Shown here: positions 1 to 6,778 of the stretch, in pieces
Position numbering within the stretch: the first letter of the stretch is position 1
Layout of the letters: the number at the start of each line of letters is the position of its first letter
Assembly: GCA_900766795.1 (NCBI GenBank)
Contig: CAAFWX010000206.1
Coordinates: forward strand, 1 to 9,018
Source: Oscillospiraceae bacterium
GTDB lineage: Bacteria; Bacillota_A; Clostridia; Oscillospirales; Ruminococcaceae
Reading direction: 5' to 3'
DNA: 9,018 nucleotides
The notes under the pieces: generated by a model
What the model was told of the DNA's origin: nothing
Database searches by the model: none
The model's input: the letters and a program-made list of their open reading frames with translations, nothing else
Position numbers and translations under genes: made by a program

Positions 1-142
1 CCAATTTAGGGGTGGGCAACACAATTTCAAAAAAGTTGAAACTTTCCTCCCCCGCAGTTTCGGATGAAGAACACTCAAGGGCAAGAAACGGATCTGCAAT
101 ACGTTTTTTCAGTAATTGCCACTCGCAATAATTTATAAGCAG
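1..142 (-). other. Unrooted open frame running off left edge; possible gene remnant
   Basis: On the minus strand a frame stays open for 47 codons, from just after a TGA at 145-143 to the left edge of the window. Its translation looks protein-like, with stretches such as KKRIADPFLALE and FNFFEIVLPTPKL, but it has no ATG near its beginning and no visible Shine-Dalgarno. The plus strand also has a 42-codon open frame ending in TAA at 129-131, so neither reading is secure. The stretch also contains short inverted repeats (TTTCAA at 25-30 with TTGAAA at 36-41; AAAGTT at 32-37 with AACTTT at 40-45). It could be the decayed end of a neighbouring gene, a short repetitive element, or chance. I assign no function. 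Confidence 0.2.
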
Positions 143-218
143 TCAATCTTTAAGCTCAAAGTTTTGCTATTATTATGAGGGTACTACCTATCTTCATTAA
201 GTATAATCATATATTAAC

Positions 219-247
219 TTGACTTTTTGAAAGATTTAGGCTATAAT
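219..247 (+). promoter_or_regulatory. Sigma-A type promoter for the DUF4143 ATPase gene
   Basis: TTGACT at 219-224 and TATAAT at 242-247 are separated by exactly 17 bases, a near-perfect housekeeping promoter. AT-rich sequence lies directly upstream (about 196-218). Transcription would begin near 254, which gives a leader of about 30 bases and rules out the TTG at 252 as the start codon of the downstream gene. Confidence 0.85.
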
Positions 248-270
248 AGGATTGAATCGTATTTTAGACG

Positions 271-277
271 AAAGGAG
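271..277 (+). promoter_or_regulatory. Ribosome binding site that fixes the start at 285
   Basis: AAAGGAG lies 7 bases before the ATG at 285. This supports that ATG over the in-frame TTG at 252, which sits at the predicted transcription start and has no upstream site. Confidence 0.85.
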
Positions 278-284
278 ATTCTTC

Positions 285-1508
285 ATGAACTATATCAAAC
301 GCGACCTTGAAAGCAAGATACAAACATTGTCAACAGAGTACTCCTGCATTCTGATAACAGGTCCTCGACAGGTCGGAAAAACCACCGTTCTAAAGCAGCT
401 AATGAAAGAGGAGCGCGAGTACGTCACCCTCGATGATTTAGAAGAGAGAAAGCTTGCAAAAAACGACCCGGCTATGTTCCTGCAAGTGCATAGTCTACCT
501 ATATTTATTGACGAGGTTCAGTATGCTCCCGAACTGTTCTCATATATCAAAATATCCATAGACAATGGTGCAGAACCCGGAGCATTCTGGCTTACCGGCT
601 CACAGGCGTTCAAACTGATGGAGCTGGCGCAGGAATCCCTTGCCGGAAGAGTTGCTATACTCCACATGACCTCGCTTTCTCAGCATGAGATATATGGATG
701 CGAGGAAACTCAGCCTTTCTCTGTTGACCTTGCACAGCTTAAAAACCGTAAGAAAACCAACGCACATTCCGACATGAAAGAAATGTATGAGCGAATTTGG
801 AAAGGCTCTATGCCGGGACTTGTGAGCGGCAGATTTTCTGACCGGAACGTTTTCTACAACAGCTATCTGCAAACCTACATTGAGCGTGATGTGAGCGAGC
901 TTATCGAGCGTGTGGACAAAATGATGTTTGCGGATTTCGTCAGGGCGGCTGCCTGCCGTTCGGGGCAGATGTTGAATATCCACGATATCGCTATGGATGT
1001 CGGTGTTTCCGATGATACTGCGAAACGTTGGCTTGCTGTTCTGGAGCGGTCTGGAGTGATTTTCTACCTGCGCCCCTATTCAAACAATCTGCTCAAACGT
1101 ACTGTTAAAACTCCGAAAATGTACTTCTTTGATACGGGTCTTGTGGCATACCTGACGAGGTACAGTTCACCGGAAATACTCGCAAACGGCGCTATAAACG
1201 GCGCTATCCTCGAAAACTATGTCGTTTCGGAGATACGAAAGACTTACTTCAACAACGCCAAGGAGTGCCTGATGTGGTACTACCGCGACAAAGACTCAAA
1301 CGAAATTGACATGGTTATAGAAAGCGACGGCGAGCTTCATCCGATTGAGATAAAGCGTTCCGTCAATCCGCCAAGCGAGCTTGTCAGCGCGTTTTCGGTG
1401 CTGGATAAAGGGTCTGTGCCTCGTGGTAAAGGCGCGATAATCTGTATGCGGCAGGAGCTTTCGGCTGTCAATGTGGATAATCTGATTGTACCGGTGTGGA
1501 TGATTTGA
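285..1508 (+). CDS. DUF4143-type AAA ATPase with PD-(D/E)xK-like C-terminus
   Basis: This is a 407-residue cytoplasmic protein of the AAA_14/DUF4143 family, common in gut bacteria and archaea and without an established function. Visible in order are Walker A GPRQVGKTT (residues 26-34), Walker B IFIDEVQ (73-79), the sensor-like LTGSQ (103-107), the family motifs GSMPGL (174-179) and YLQTYIERDV (194-203), and a winged-helix-like segment (about 230-265). The C-terminal part carries EID (340-342) followed by IEIK (354-357), the usual PD-(D/E)xK nuclease-like core. Length is normal for the family and the gene looks intact. The ATG at 285 was chosen because of its Shine-Dalgarno and its position after the promoter. 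It is transcribed alone and converges on the helicase operon. Family assignment is secure. A role in defence or as an antitoxin-like or DNA-handling ATPase would only be inference from its location. Confidence 0.9.
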   Translation: MNYIKRDLESKIQTLSTEYSCILITGPRQVGKTTVLKQLMKEEREYVTLDDLEERKLAKNDPAMFLQVHSLPIFIDEVQYAPELFSYIKISIDNGAEPGAFWLTGSQAFKLMELAQESLAGRVAILHMTSLSQHEIYGCEETQPFSVDLAQLKNRKKTNAHSDMKEMYERIWKGSMPGLVSGRFSDRNVFYNSYLQTYIERDVSELIERVDKMMFADFVRAAACRSGQMLNIHDIAMDVGVSDDTAKRWLAVLERSGVIFYLRPYSNNLLKRTVKTPKMYFFDTGLVAYLTRYSSPEILANGAINGAILENYVVSEIRKTYFNNAKECLMWYYRDKDSNEIDMVIESDGELHPIEIKRSVNPPSELVSAFSVLDKGSVPRGKGAIICMRQELSAVNVDNLIVPVWMI

Positions 1509-1591
1509 ACATGAGCATTATGAAAAATCCACACCTCACTAATAAGTAAATCAGATTCCCGCTCGGCTTCACAAAAATAGCCTGTAAATTA

Positions 1592-1627
1592 AAATTTCCC
1601 ACCTGCAGGTTAGCGGGTGGGAAATTT
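1592..1627. terminator. Bidirectional hairpin terminator between convergent genes
   Basis: AAATTTCCCACC (1592-1603) pairs perfectly with GGTGGGAAATTT (1616-1627). The stem extends inward by one G-T and two Watson-Crick pairs, leaving a loop at 1607-1612. On the minus strand it is followed by a T-rich run (ATTTTAATTTA), so it should end the helicase operon efficiently. On the plus strand the following sequence is only partly T-rich. It is the only strong hairpin in the 159-base gap between the two converging genes. Confidence 0.85.
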
Positions 1628-1667
1628 AGATATGGAAAAACAAATCTGAATCAAGTGCCGTTACAAT

Positions 1668-2198
1668 TCAACTCACACGAAATGTAAGCATATCATCAAG
1701 GTTAATATCCCTGATACTGCAAGGAACTCCGCCGCGCAGAGCTGCCTCAAGATGAAAGAATTGCATACTTTGCTCGATATGCGCCATAAGCTGCGGGGTC
1801 CTTCGTTTATAGCCGTAACGAGCGAGCAGCGTCCTTAGCTTTATTCTTACATACTTTTCGCCGCAATATAAAATGCGTATGCGCATAGCCTTAAAGAAAA
1901 GGTCAAGGTCTGTGAAATCGCTGAAATATTCACCGGTTTGCAAAGAATGTTCCAAACGTGACAGGTCTTTTTGTACCGCAGGAAACTCTTTGTCCAGCAC
2001 AGGCTTTTCATAGAAATAATTCAGCCAATATCGCGCATCCAGAATGAATTGCCTGAGGTCATTCCTATACCGAGAAGAAAGCAGCTCGTTTTCTCCTGTC
2101 CAAAGATTTTCAATGAGACGACTTTCTTCGCGGCATGGAAGTTCCATGCTGCTGACAAACACCGCTATATCCAATGCGGAATAATTCAGCTCTTCCAT
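1668..2198 (-). CDS. Uncharacterised 176-aa protein coupled to helicase-HNH
   Basis: I do not recognise this family. The protein has 176 residues, no signal peptide and no membrane segment, and appears mostly helical with many aromatic residues (for example RYWLNYFYEKP at 56-66). A basic, aromatic patch at 117-133 (KYVRIKLRTLLARYGYKRR region) could contact nucleic acid. The C-terminal 20 residues (INLDDMLTFRV) look like a strand-rich cap. Its ATG overlaps the TAA stop of the upstream helicase gene by one base (TAATG), with a modest GGAAAGAG site about 8-10 bases before the start, so translation is probably coupled and the two proteins made in fixed ratio. The gene ends just before the bidirectional terminator. 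An accessory, specificity or regulatory subunit of the helicase-nuclease is the natural inference; no catalytic motif is visible. Confidence 0.8.
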   Translation of the reverse strand: MEELNYSALDIAVFVSSMELPCREESRLIENLWTGENELLSSRYRNDLRQFILDARYWLNYFYEKPVLDKEFPAVQKDLSRLEHSLQTGEYFSDFTDLDLFFKAMRIRILYCGEKYVRIKLRTLLARYGYKRRTPQLMAHIEQSMQFFHLEAALRGGVPCSIRDINLDDMLTFRVS

Positions 2199-4462
2199 TA
2201 CTTGTCACTCTTTCCAGCATTGCAGCTGCGGCAAAGAATCTGCAAATTCTCGGGCACCGTTTTTCCGCCGTTGTTCATAGCCTTGATGTGGTCCACCTGA
2301 AAATATACCCTTGACTTGTGCTTCATTCCGCACTTTGCACAGCAGTAAAACCCGTCTGCGTCAGCCGATTTTTCAAACGCCTGATTTCTCAGCGTTTTCT
2401 CAACCTCGGGGTATATCTTTCCTATTTCAGACAGAGGAAGGTCCTCCAAAGCGCGGCTGCCAAAAGTCACATTGCTTTCATCGTCGTAGATTTCCCCGTT
2501 AGAGAGCTTCATCAGCTCAATATCCAGCTGCCGCAGGAAATACAGCTTTCTTCCGAAAAACAGGCTTAGCATATTATCATCGGCGGAATCCCACAAGGAG
2601 TTTACATATTCGGTCTTACGGCGCTGTCCCATATCTTCGTCCCAGATATGCTTTGCTATCTTGCCAACATCCAGCTTGCTCCTGTCGATTTCTTCGAAGG
2701 TATAGAACTGTGGAGCAGAATCGTACTTGGCATAGTATTTCAGAACGTTTAAGACATCCTTTCTTTCGTAGGCGGGTATCATTTCTCCACAGAAGAATGT
2801 GTCCCTGCACTGCTGCTCCATTAAATCCAGCTGCTGCTCGGATAAATATTCCTCGTTTGCGCCAAAGCATTCGAAAAGCTCAGGGAGAGATTTCATAAGT
2901 TCTTCATACGCACCTTGCGTGCTGTCGTATACCATGACCTGATAAGCACGCTCCATGTCGTTCTCTTCAAGATACTTAAAGGCGTACATTCCGACGGGTA
3001 TGCGCTTTTCAAACGGCACTTTTTCCAGAGCCGTTGTATCCACGGAGTCATCAAGTATCGCGGCAAACTCCTCAATCTTAGATATCGCAATCATGCGCAG
3101 GTCATGCTTTGCGCGTTCGTACTCATTGTCGCAAAAATCGTTGCTTCCGTAAAACAGGCTTTCGGGATTTACCCACGCAATATGCTCTTTCCAATGGTCA
3201 ATAAATGACACAATATATGCGCCCGATGTTCCGCCTGCCTTTGTACCTCTCAAAGCGCGCCCAACCATCTGTGTCATAAGGATTGAGGACACCGTAGGAC
3301 GTGCAAGGAACACTGTTTTTGTCTTGGGCAGGTCAACGCCCTCGGTGAGAATATTCACGTTTATCAGCACGTCTAAATCGCCGTTGCGGTATGCCTCAAT
3401 CTTTTCTTCGTTTTCTTTGTTGCTGATTGTCACACCTGTTACAGAATCCTTGACCGATGACACTATGTAGTCGGCTTTTATGCCGTTCTTTTTGAAAAGC
3501 GCCGATAACTGTATTGCATGGACAACATTTACCGCAAACAGTATTGTCTGCCCGAACTCTGCCTTGTTTTCCTTATAGGTGTCAACTATCAGTTTATTAC
3601 GCGCTGCGCTGTCTGCCATTTGCTGTGCAATATCCTCGGGGAGAACATCGAGATTCTGAATACTCTCCCAGTCGTCTAACCCGAGCGACTCACCGTATTC
3701 TTCATCGGTATAGCGAGTGACAAAAGTAGGTTTCGCGAGAATCTGCCGGTTGATAAGCTCTTTCAGCCCTATCTCATAAGCAATGCCGATATCGCCGTGA
3801 ACAGCCTTGCCGTCCTTTACTCCGTCGGTGTATATCTTGGCAAGGAGACCCTGCTCGTTTTCCGCTGTGCGGAATGGCGTTGCAGTAAGACCGATAAGCT
3901 TTAGATTTGAAACCTTGGATTTAACATATTCAATAACGCGGCGATAGGTTTTAGCAGTTGAATGGTGTGCTTCATCTATGATAAGAAACAGCTCTTTTTC
4001 GCCGTTCAGCCACTCGTCCAACCTGTCAATGTTCCTGCCGATACTGTCCTTGCTTGCGATAAGCAGGTTGTCCTCCGGACGGATATCGCAGGTGCGATCA
4101 TGGCTGGAAGCTCCGGATACTATTCTAAAACAGAAAGAAGAAATATGAGGAATCACCTCGGTATAGGCGAACTGCTGAAAAGACTCCGCCGCCTGATCCA
4201 GCAGAAGCTGACGGTGTGCTATCCAGAGTATCTTCTTTTTCTTGTCAATGGCGTTTTTCAGGAGCCACATAGACGCAGTGTAGGTCTTTCCGCCACCTGT
4301 CGGCAAAACTACAAGAGTGCTGAAGGACTCCTCGTGGTTTATTATGTCAAGTGCCTTCATAGCATCAGTCTGATGGTCATAAGGCGTTCTGGAATTTGTT
4401 CCTTTTTTGGGTGATACATCACCATGTGATCTTACTTCGATAGTGTCTGTTAATGAAGTCAT
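2198..4462 (-). CDS. Superfamily 2 DEAH helicase with C-terminal HNH nuclease
   Basis: This 754-residue cytoplasmic protein combines a type III restriction/Res-like SF2 helicase with an HNH nuclease. Helicase motifs in order: LPTGGGKT (53-60, motif I), ILWIAHRQ (78-85, Ia), IDEAHH (162-167, II), LTATPFR (192-198, III), TILFAVN (306-312, IV), NILTEGVDLP (370-379, V) and QMVGRALRG (398-406, VI). About 300 residues of unassigned, mostly helical sequence follow. The end is a zinc-type HNH: CAKC (708-711), the catalytic-type DH (724-725), N739 and CRSCN (744-748). All key residues are present, so both activities should be intact. The start is the ATG at 4462, preceded by AAAGGA 8 bases away; in-frame ATGs up to 4576 lie upstream of the promoter. 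The first gene of a two-gene operon, it probably unwinds or translocates on DNA and cuts it. A defence role is inference from domain architecture and the Zorya-like neighbour. Confidence 0.92.
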   Translation of the reverse strand: MTSLTDTIEVRSHGDVSPKKGTNSRTPYDHQTDAMKALDIINHEESFSTLVVLPTGGGKTYTASMWLLKNAIDKKKKILWIAHRQLLLDQAAESFQQFAYTEVIPHISSFCFRIVSGASSHDRTCDIRPEDNLLIASKDSIGRNIDRLDEWLNGEKELFLIIDEAHHSTAKTYRRVIEYVKSKVSNLKLIGLTATPFRTAENEQGLLAKIYTDGVKDGKAVHGDIGIAYEIGLKELINRQILAKPTFVTRYTDEEYGESLGLDDWESIQNLDVLPEDIAQQMADSAARNKLIVDTYKENKAEFGQTILFAVNVVHAIQLSALFKKNGIKADYIVSSVKDSVTGVTISNKENEEKIEAYRNGDLDVLINVNILTEGVDLPKTKTVFLARPTVSSILMTQMVGRALRGTKAGGTSGAYIVSFIDHWKEHIAWVNPESLFYGSNDFCDNEYERAKHDLRMIAISKIEEFAAILDDSVDTTALEKVPFEKRIPVGMYAFKYLEENDMERAYQVMVYDSTQGAYEELMKSLPELFECFGANEEYLSEQQLDLMEQQCRDTFFCGEMIPAYERKDVLNVLKYYAKYDSAPQFYTFEEIDRSKLDVGKIAKHIWDEDMGQRRKTEYVNSLWDSADDNMLSLFFGRKLYFLRQLDIELMKLSNGEIYDDESNVTFGSRALEDLPLSEIGKIYPEVEKTLRNQAFEKSADADGFYCCAKCGMKHKSRVYFQVDHIKAMNNGGKTVPENLQILCRSCNAGKSDK

Positions 4463-4470
4463 GTTACTAT

Positions 4471-4476
4471 TCCTTT
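4471..4476 (-). promoter_or_regulatory. Ribosome binding site deciding the helicase start
   Basis: On the minus strand AAAGGA is followed by 8 bases and then the ATG at 4462. The next in-frame ATGs upstream have no such site and fall before the transcription start. Confidence 0.8.
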
Positions 4477-4502
4477 CGTGAAATAATGCAGCCGTTTTAA
4501 TA

Positions 4503-4531
4503 ATTATATATTGCAATTCACCATTTGTCAA
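4503..4531 (-). promoter_or_regulatory. Perfect-consensus sigma-A promoter of the helicase operon
   Basis: Read on the minus strand, TTGACA (4531-4526) and TATAAT (4508-4503) are separated by 17 bases, matching the bacterial housekeeping consensus at all 12 positions. Transcription should start near 4496, leaving a leader of about 35 bases before the ATG at 4462. Such a promoter predicts strong expression unless a repressor acts. Confidence 0.9.
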
Positions 4532-4595
4532 TAGCATAAATCGGAACTGTATCATTACAGACGCAGAAAACCTCATTTTCTATGAGACATGCACC

Positions 4596-4634
4596 TGTGA
4601 TGTGCTGACAATCACGATTATGTGTGATATGCTG
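4596..4634. repeat. Imperfect direct repeat, possible operator
   Basis: TGTGATGTGCTG (4596-4607) and TGTGATATGCTG (4623-4634) match at 11 of 12 positions and are 27 bases apart, about 2.5 helical turns. Between them ATCAC (4611-4615) makes inverted repeats with GTGAT on either side (4597-4601 and 4624-4628). The arrangement could be a binding site for a regulator of one or both divergent promoters, but it lies 65 bases upstream of the helicase -35 and about 190 bases upstream of the ZorA -35. No regulator gene is visible in the window. Confidence 0.3.
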
Positions 4635-4823
4635 CTTTAACTGAATCCTACAAATGGCTTTATTGAGTGGGTAATCATTCCGTAGGTTTGTTTTGTCATA
4701 CTGCCAGTTTATTGTTGTTTGAGGGTTTTGTCCTTCTTAATTAACTCTTTACTTTCACGAAAAATCCACAGATTGTTTTATTAAGAGGTTTCTCACATTT
4801 GTATTGTGTTTGACATTTTTCTG

Positions 4824-4852
4824 TTGATTTTTGCCGATAAATGTGATACAAT
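4824..4852 (+). promoter_or_regulatory. Sigma-A promoter with extended -10 for the Zorya-like operon
   Basis: TTGATT at 4824-4829 and TACAAT at 4847-4852 are 17 bases apart. A TG one base before the -10 (4844-4845) makes it an extended -10 element. Transcription should start near 4859, about 43 bases before the ATG at 4902. A second TTGACA at 4810-4815 has no partner at proper spacing. Confidence 0.8.
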
Positions 4853-4889
4853 AAAGCAATGTAGATATTTCCAGAACACAAAAACTGAC

Positions 4890-4894
4890 GGGAG
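4890..4894 (+). promoter_or_regulatory. Ribosome binding site deciding the ZorA start
   Basis: GGGAG lies 7 bases before the ATG at 4902. The alternative in-frame ATG at 4806 is upstream of the promoter and cannot be the start. Confidence 0.8.
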
Positions 4895-4901
4895 AACGGA
4901 T

Positions 4902-6761
4902 ATGAAAAAAACAAGGAAATGGTATACGGTATATATCTTTACAATGCTTTGTATCACAATAGGCTTCTTCGCGATAGTCCTGGGGTTGACTGACGATATT
5001 TGGATTAACGTTATATTTATATTGTTTATGGTGGTATTTCTGATTCTTCACTACGCGTATGTGTTGAAGAATGCTAGGACACTTATTAAGGATTTTGACA
5101 ACGCTGCAAAAAAGGTAAAGGAATATGCGCAACAGGAAAACAAACTCCGCTGCCTGTTAGTTGAAAAGGAACTTTTCCATACCCCAAACGTATCAAACAC
5201 TTTTTTGGAGTATAAGAGTGAACTGCAACGAATGGATTCGGAGGAAAAACCGACAATCCGCCCTGATATTAGGGATTATTTCAACGAGGATCTAATCAAT
5301 TCTGTATTGATGGCGGAGATTTCCGAACAAATTTCAGGTGTGATGACAGGTCTTGGCATTCTTGGCACATTTATCGGTCTGACCATCGGACTCAATAAAT
5401 TCAGCCTTGGCTCGGAAATTGATACTTCGCAGATGCAGACCAGTATATCGGGACTTCTTGAGGGCATTAAAACCGCATTTATCACTTCGATTTTCGGCGT
5501 GGTTTATTCTCTGTTGTTCAATTTCTTCTACAAGAAGATTTACATAAGCGCCTGCGAAGCTATGAATGAGTTTATCTTATGCTACGAAAACGAAATGATT
5601 TCTTCTCCGCAAAACGACTTGCTCACTTCGTTTGTCCGCAATCAGGAAATCCAGACAGAAAGCCTTAGAAACTTTGCGGACAACATTGCCGCCGCTATGG
5701 CAAAGCAGATGAACGAGCTGCTTCAGCCCACTGTCGAGAAGCTGAACTCCGCCGTGGACAATTTTTTCGACAAGTCCGTGCGTTCGCAGAACGAATCGCT
5801 TGACGTCATTGTCAACACCTTTGTGGACAATATGAACTCCTCGCTTGGAAATCAGTTTGAAGCGCTTGGCGAAACCATTTCGGAGCTTAATGTAAAGCAG
5901 GTTGAGAACAACGAGAAAATGCAGGCGGTTGTCGATACAATTTGCAAAAATGCCGCTGACATAACCTCGGTGAATTGCAGTCTTGAATGTAGTTTGCAGT
6001 CGCTTAATGGGCTTATTGACAAGCTGGACGAATATCAGTCTAACACCAACCGCGCAAACGAAGCGCTGCTTAATCGGATAGACACAATCAATTCGTACAA
6101 CGACCGTCAGGCTGATGCGCTTGCAAACCTTGAGAAAGCACAGAGCGAGTTCAACGAAACTGCGGACAGCATACGACAGTGCCTTGATGATTACAACAGA
6201 AATTCATCCGATTTCGGCGACAGGTCAGCAGCGGCTTTTGATTCGCTGAATGCTTCGATAAATTCGTTTGACGAGCTGAACAGCGCGTTTATCGCGGATT
6301 TCAAGGCGGCGCTGATTGAGGAAATCAAAGCCGGCACAGCTGCAACCGCCGAGCAGAATCAGCTTATCTCCGACACATTTGCAAAGGCGGTCAAGAGCAG
6401 CGGCGAAATTCTTGACGCGCAGATACAGAAAGTGAACGAAATATCGAGCAGCCTGAACAAGAGTATGACCGACTCTGCAAAGGCGCTCCGCGACGCGTAT
6501 AGGGATATGGAGAACGATGTTTCCGTGGTGCTTAAAAAGACCTACGAGAGCTTTGACACGACAATGGCAGATATCTCCCGCCATTTAAGCGGCACGATTG
6601 AATCCAACAGAGAAACCATAGACAAGCTGAACGAGTATATGGGCGAGCTTCCGCTAAAGCTGTATGCAATCATTGAAAAGATGATAGGCGAGCTTTCGGC
6701 GGCGATAAACGAGCTGAAAGCCGTAAATCGCGAAATTACCGAAGAAGCGGAAACGAAATAA
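4902..6761 (+). CDS. zorA: ZorA-like MotA/TolQ/ExbB channel with long helical tail
   Basis: This 619-residue inner-membrane protein belongs to the MotA/TolQ/ExbB proton-channel superfamily and is the likely ZorA of a Zorya anti-phage system. Four membrane segments are visible: about 7-29 and 33-55 at the N-terminus, then the family core helices at about 145-164 (TGLGILGTFIGLTIGL) and 189-210 (IKTAFITSIFGVVYS region), with the small and Thr/Ser residues that line the ion path. Residues 211-619 are almost entirely heptad-rich, Asn/Ser/Glu/Lys-rich helix with no further membrane segment, matching the long cytoplasmic tail that distinguishes ZorA from MotA. In the E. coli system ZorA and ZorB form a 5:2 motor whose tail is needed for defence. 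It is first in the operon, 17 bases before zorB. E. coli ZorA is somewhat longer (about 730 residues). MotA or ExbB proper is unlikely given the tail and neighbours. Confidence 0.85.
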   Translation: MKKTRKWYTVYIFTMLCITIGFFAIVLGLTDDIWINVIFILFMVVFLILHYAYVLKNARTLIKDFDNAAKKVKEYAQQENKLRCLLVEKELFHTPNVSNTFLEYKSELQRMDSEEKPTIRPDIRDYFNEDLINSVLMAEISEQISGVMTGLGILGTFIGLTIGLNKFSLGSEIDTSQMQTSISGLLEGIKTAFITSIFGVVYSLLFNFFYKKIYISACEAMNEFILCYENEMISSPQNDLLTSFVRNQEIQTESLRNFADNIAAAMAKQMNELLQPTVEKLNSAVDNFFDKSVRSQNESLDVIVNTFVDNMNSSLGNQFEALGETISELNVKQVENNEKMQAVVDTICKNAADITSVNCSLECSLQSLNGLIDKLDEYQSNTNRANEALLNRIDTINSYNDRQADALANLEKAQSEFNETADSIRQCLDDYNRNSSDFGDRSAAAFDSLNASINSFDELNSAFIADFKAALIEEIKAGTAATAEQNQLISDTFAKAVKSSGEILDAQIQKVNEISSSLNKSMTDSAKALRDAYRDMENDVSVVLKKTYESFDTTMADISRHLSGTIESNRETIDKLNEYMGELPLKLYAIIEKMIGELSAAINELKAVNREITEEAETK

Positions 6762-6778
6762 CCCGAGGGTGACAGAAA

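Larger units (their letters stand above)
4463..4901. other. Divergent intergenic region, no gene
   Basis: This 439-base region separates the helicase operon from the Zorya-like operon. It holds the helicase leader and promoter at its left end, the ZorA promoter and ribosome binding site at its right end, and about 290 bases between the two -35 elements. That middle part is AT-rich, has only trivial open frames without ribosome binding sites, and contains the imperfect direct repeats at 4596-4634. I see no RNA gene, terminator or riboswitch in it. Confidence 0.7.

Noticed and set aside
252..284. Upstream TTG start for the DUF4143 ATPase adding 11 residues.
   Set aside because: It coincides with the predicted transcription start and lacks a ribosome binding site; ATG at 285 has AAAGGAG at 7 bases.
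2198..4462. Helicase-HNH protein as the ZorE nuclease of a type II Zorya.
   Set aside because: ZorE is a separate smaller HNH protein encoded in the same direction after zorB; this is a helicase fusion in a divergent operon with its own promoter, and the zorB gene is followed by a ZorC-like gene.
4463..4576. Longer helicase N-terminus starting at 4576.
   Set aside because: It would span the perfect promoter and start upstream of it; the ATG at 4462 has a proper ribosome binding site.
1522..4770. Identical 12-base sequence GAAAAATCCACA at 1522-1533 and 4759-4770 flanking the helicase operon, as if target or attachment repeats.
   Set aside because: In 9 kb about two such 12-mer pairs are expected by chance, the match does not extend on either side, and there is no integrase or transposase.
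4806..4901. Longer ZorA N-terminus starting at 4806.
   Set aside because: The extra codons overlap the -35 and -10 elements; the ATG at 4902 has GGGAG at 7 bases.
4755..5132. Minus-strand 125-codon frame covering the ZorA promoter and 5' end.
   Set aside because: It lies antisense to a clear membrane-protein gene, has no ribosome binding site or recognisable domain, and its composition looks like a shadow frame.
6225..6584. Minus-strand frame within the ZorA tail, and similar antisense frames in ZorB and ZorC.
   Set aside because: Antisense of biased, repetitive coding sequence often stays open; there are no start signals and the plus strand is clearly coding.
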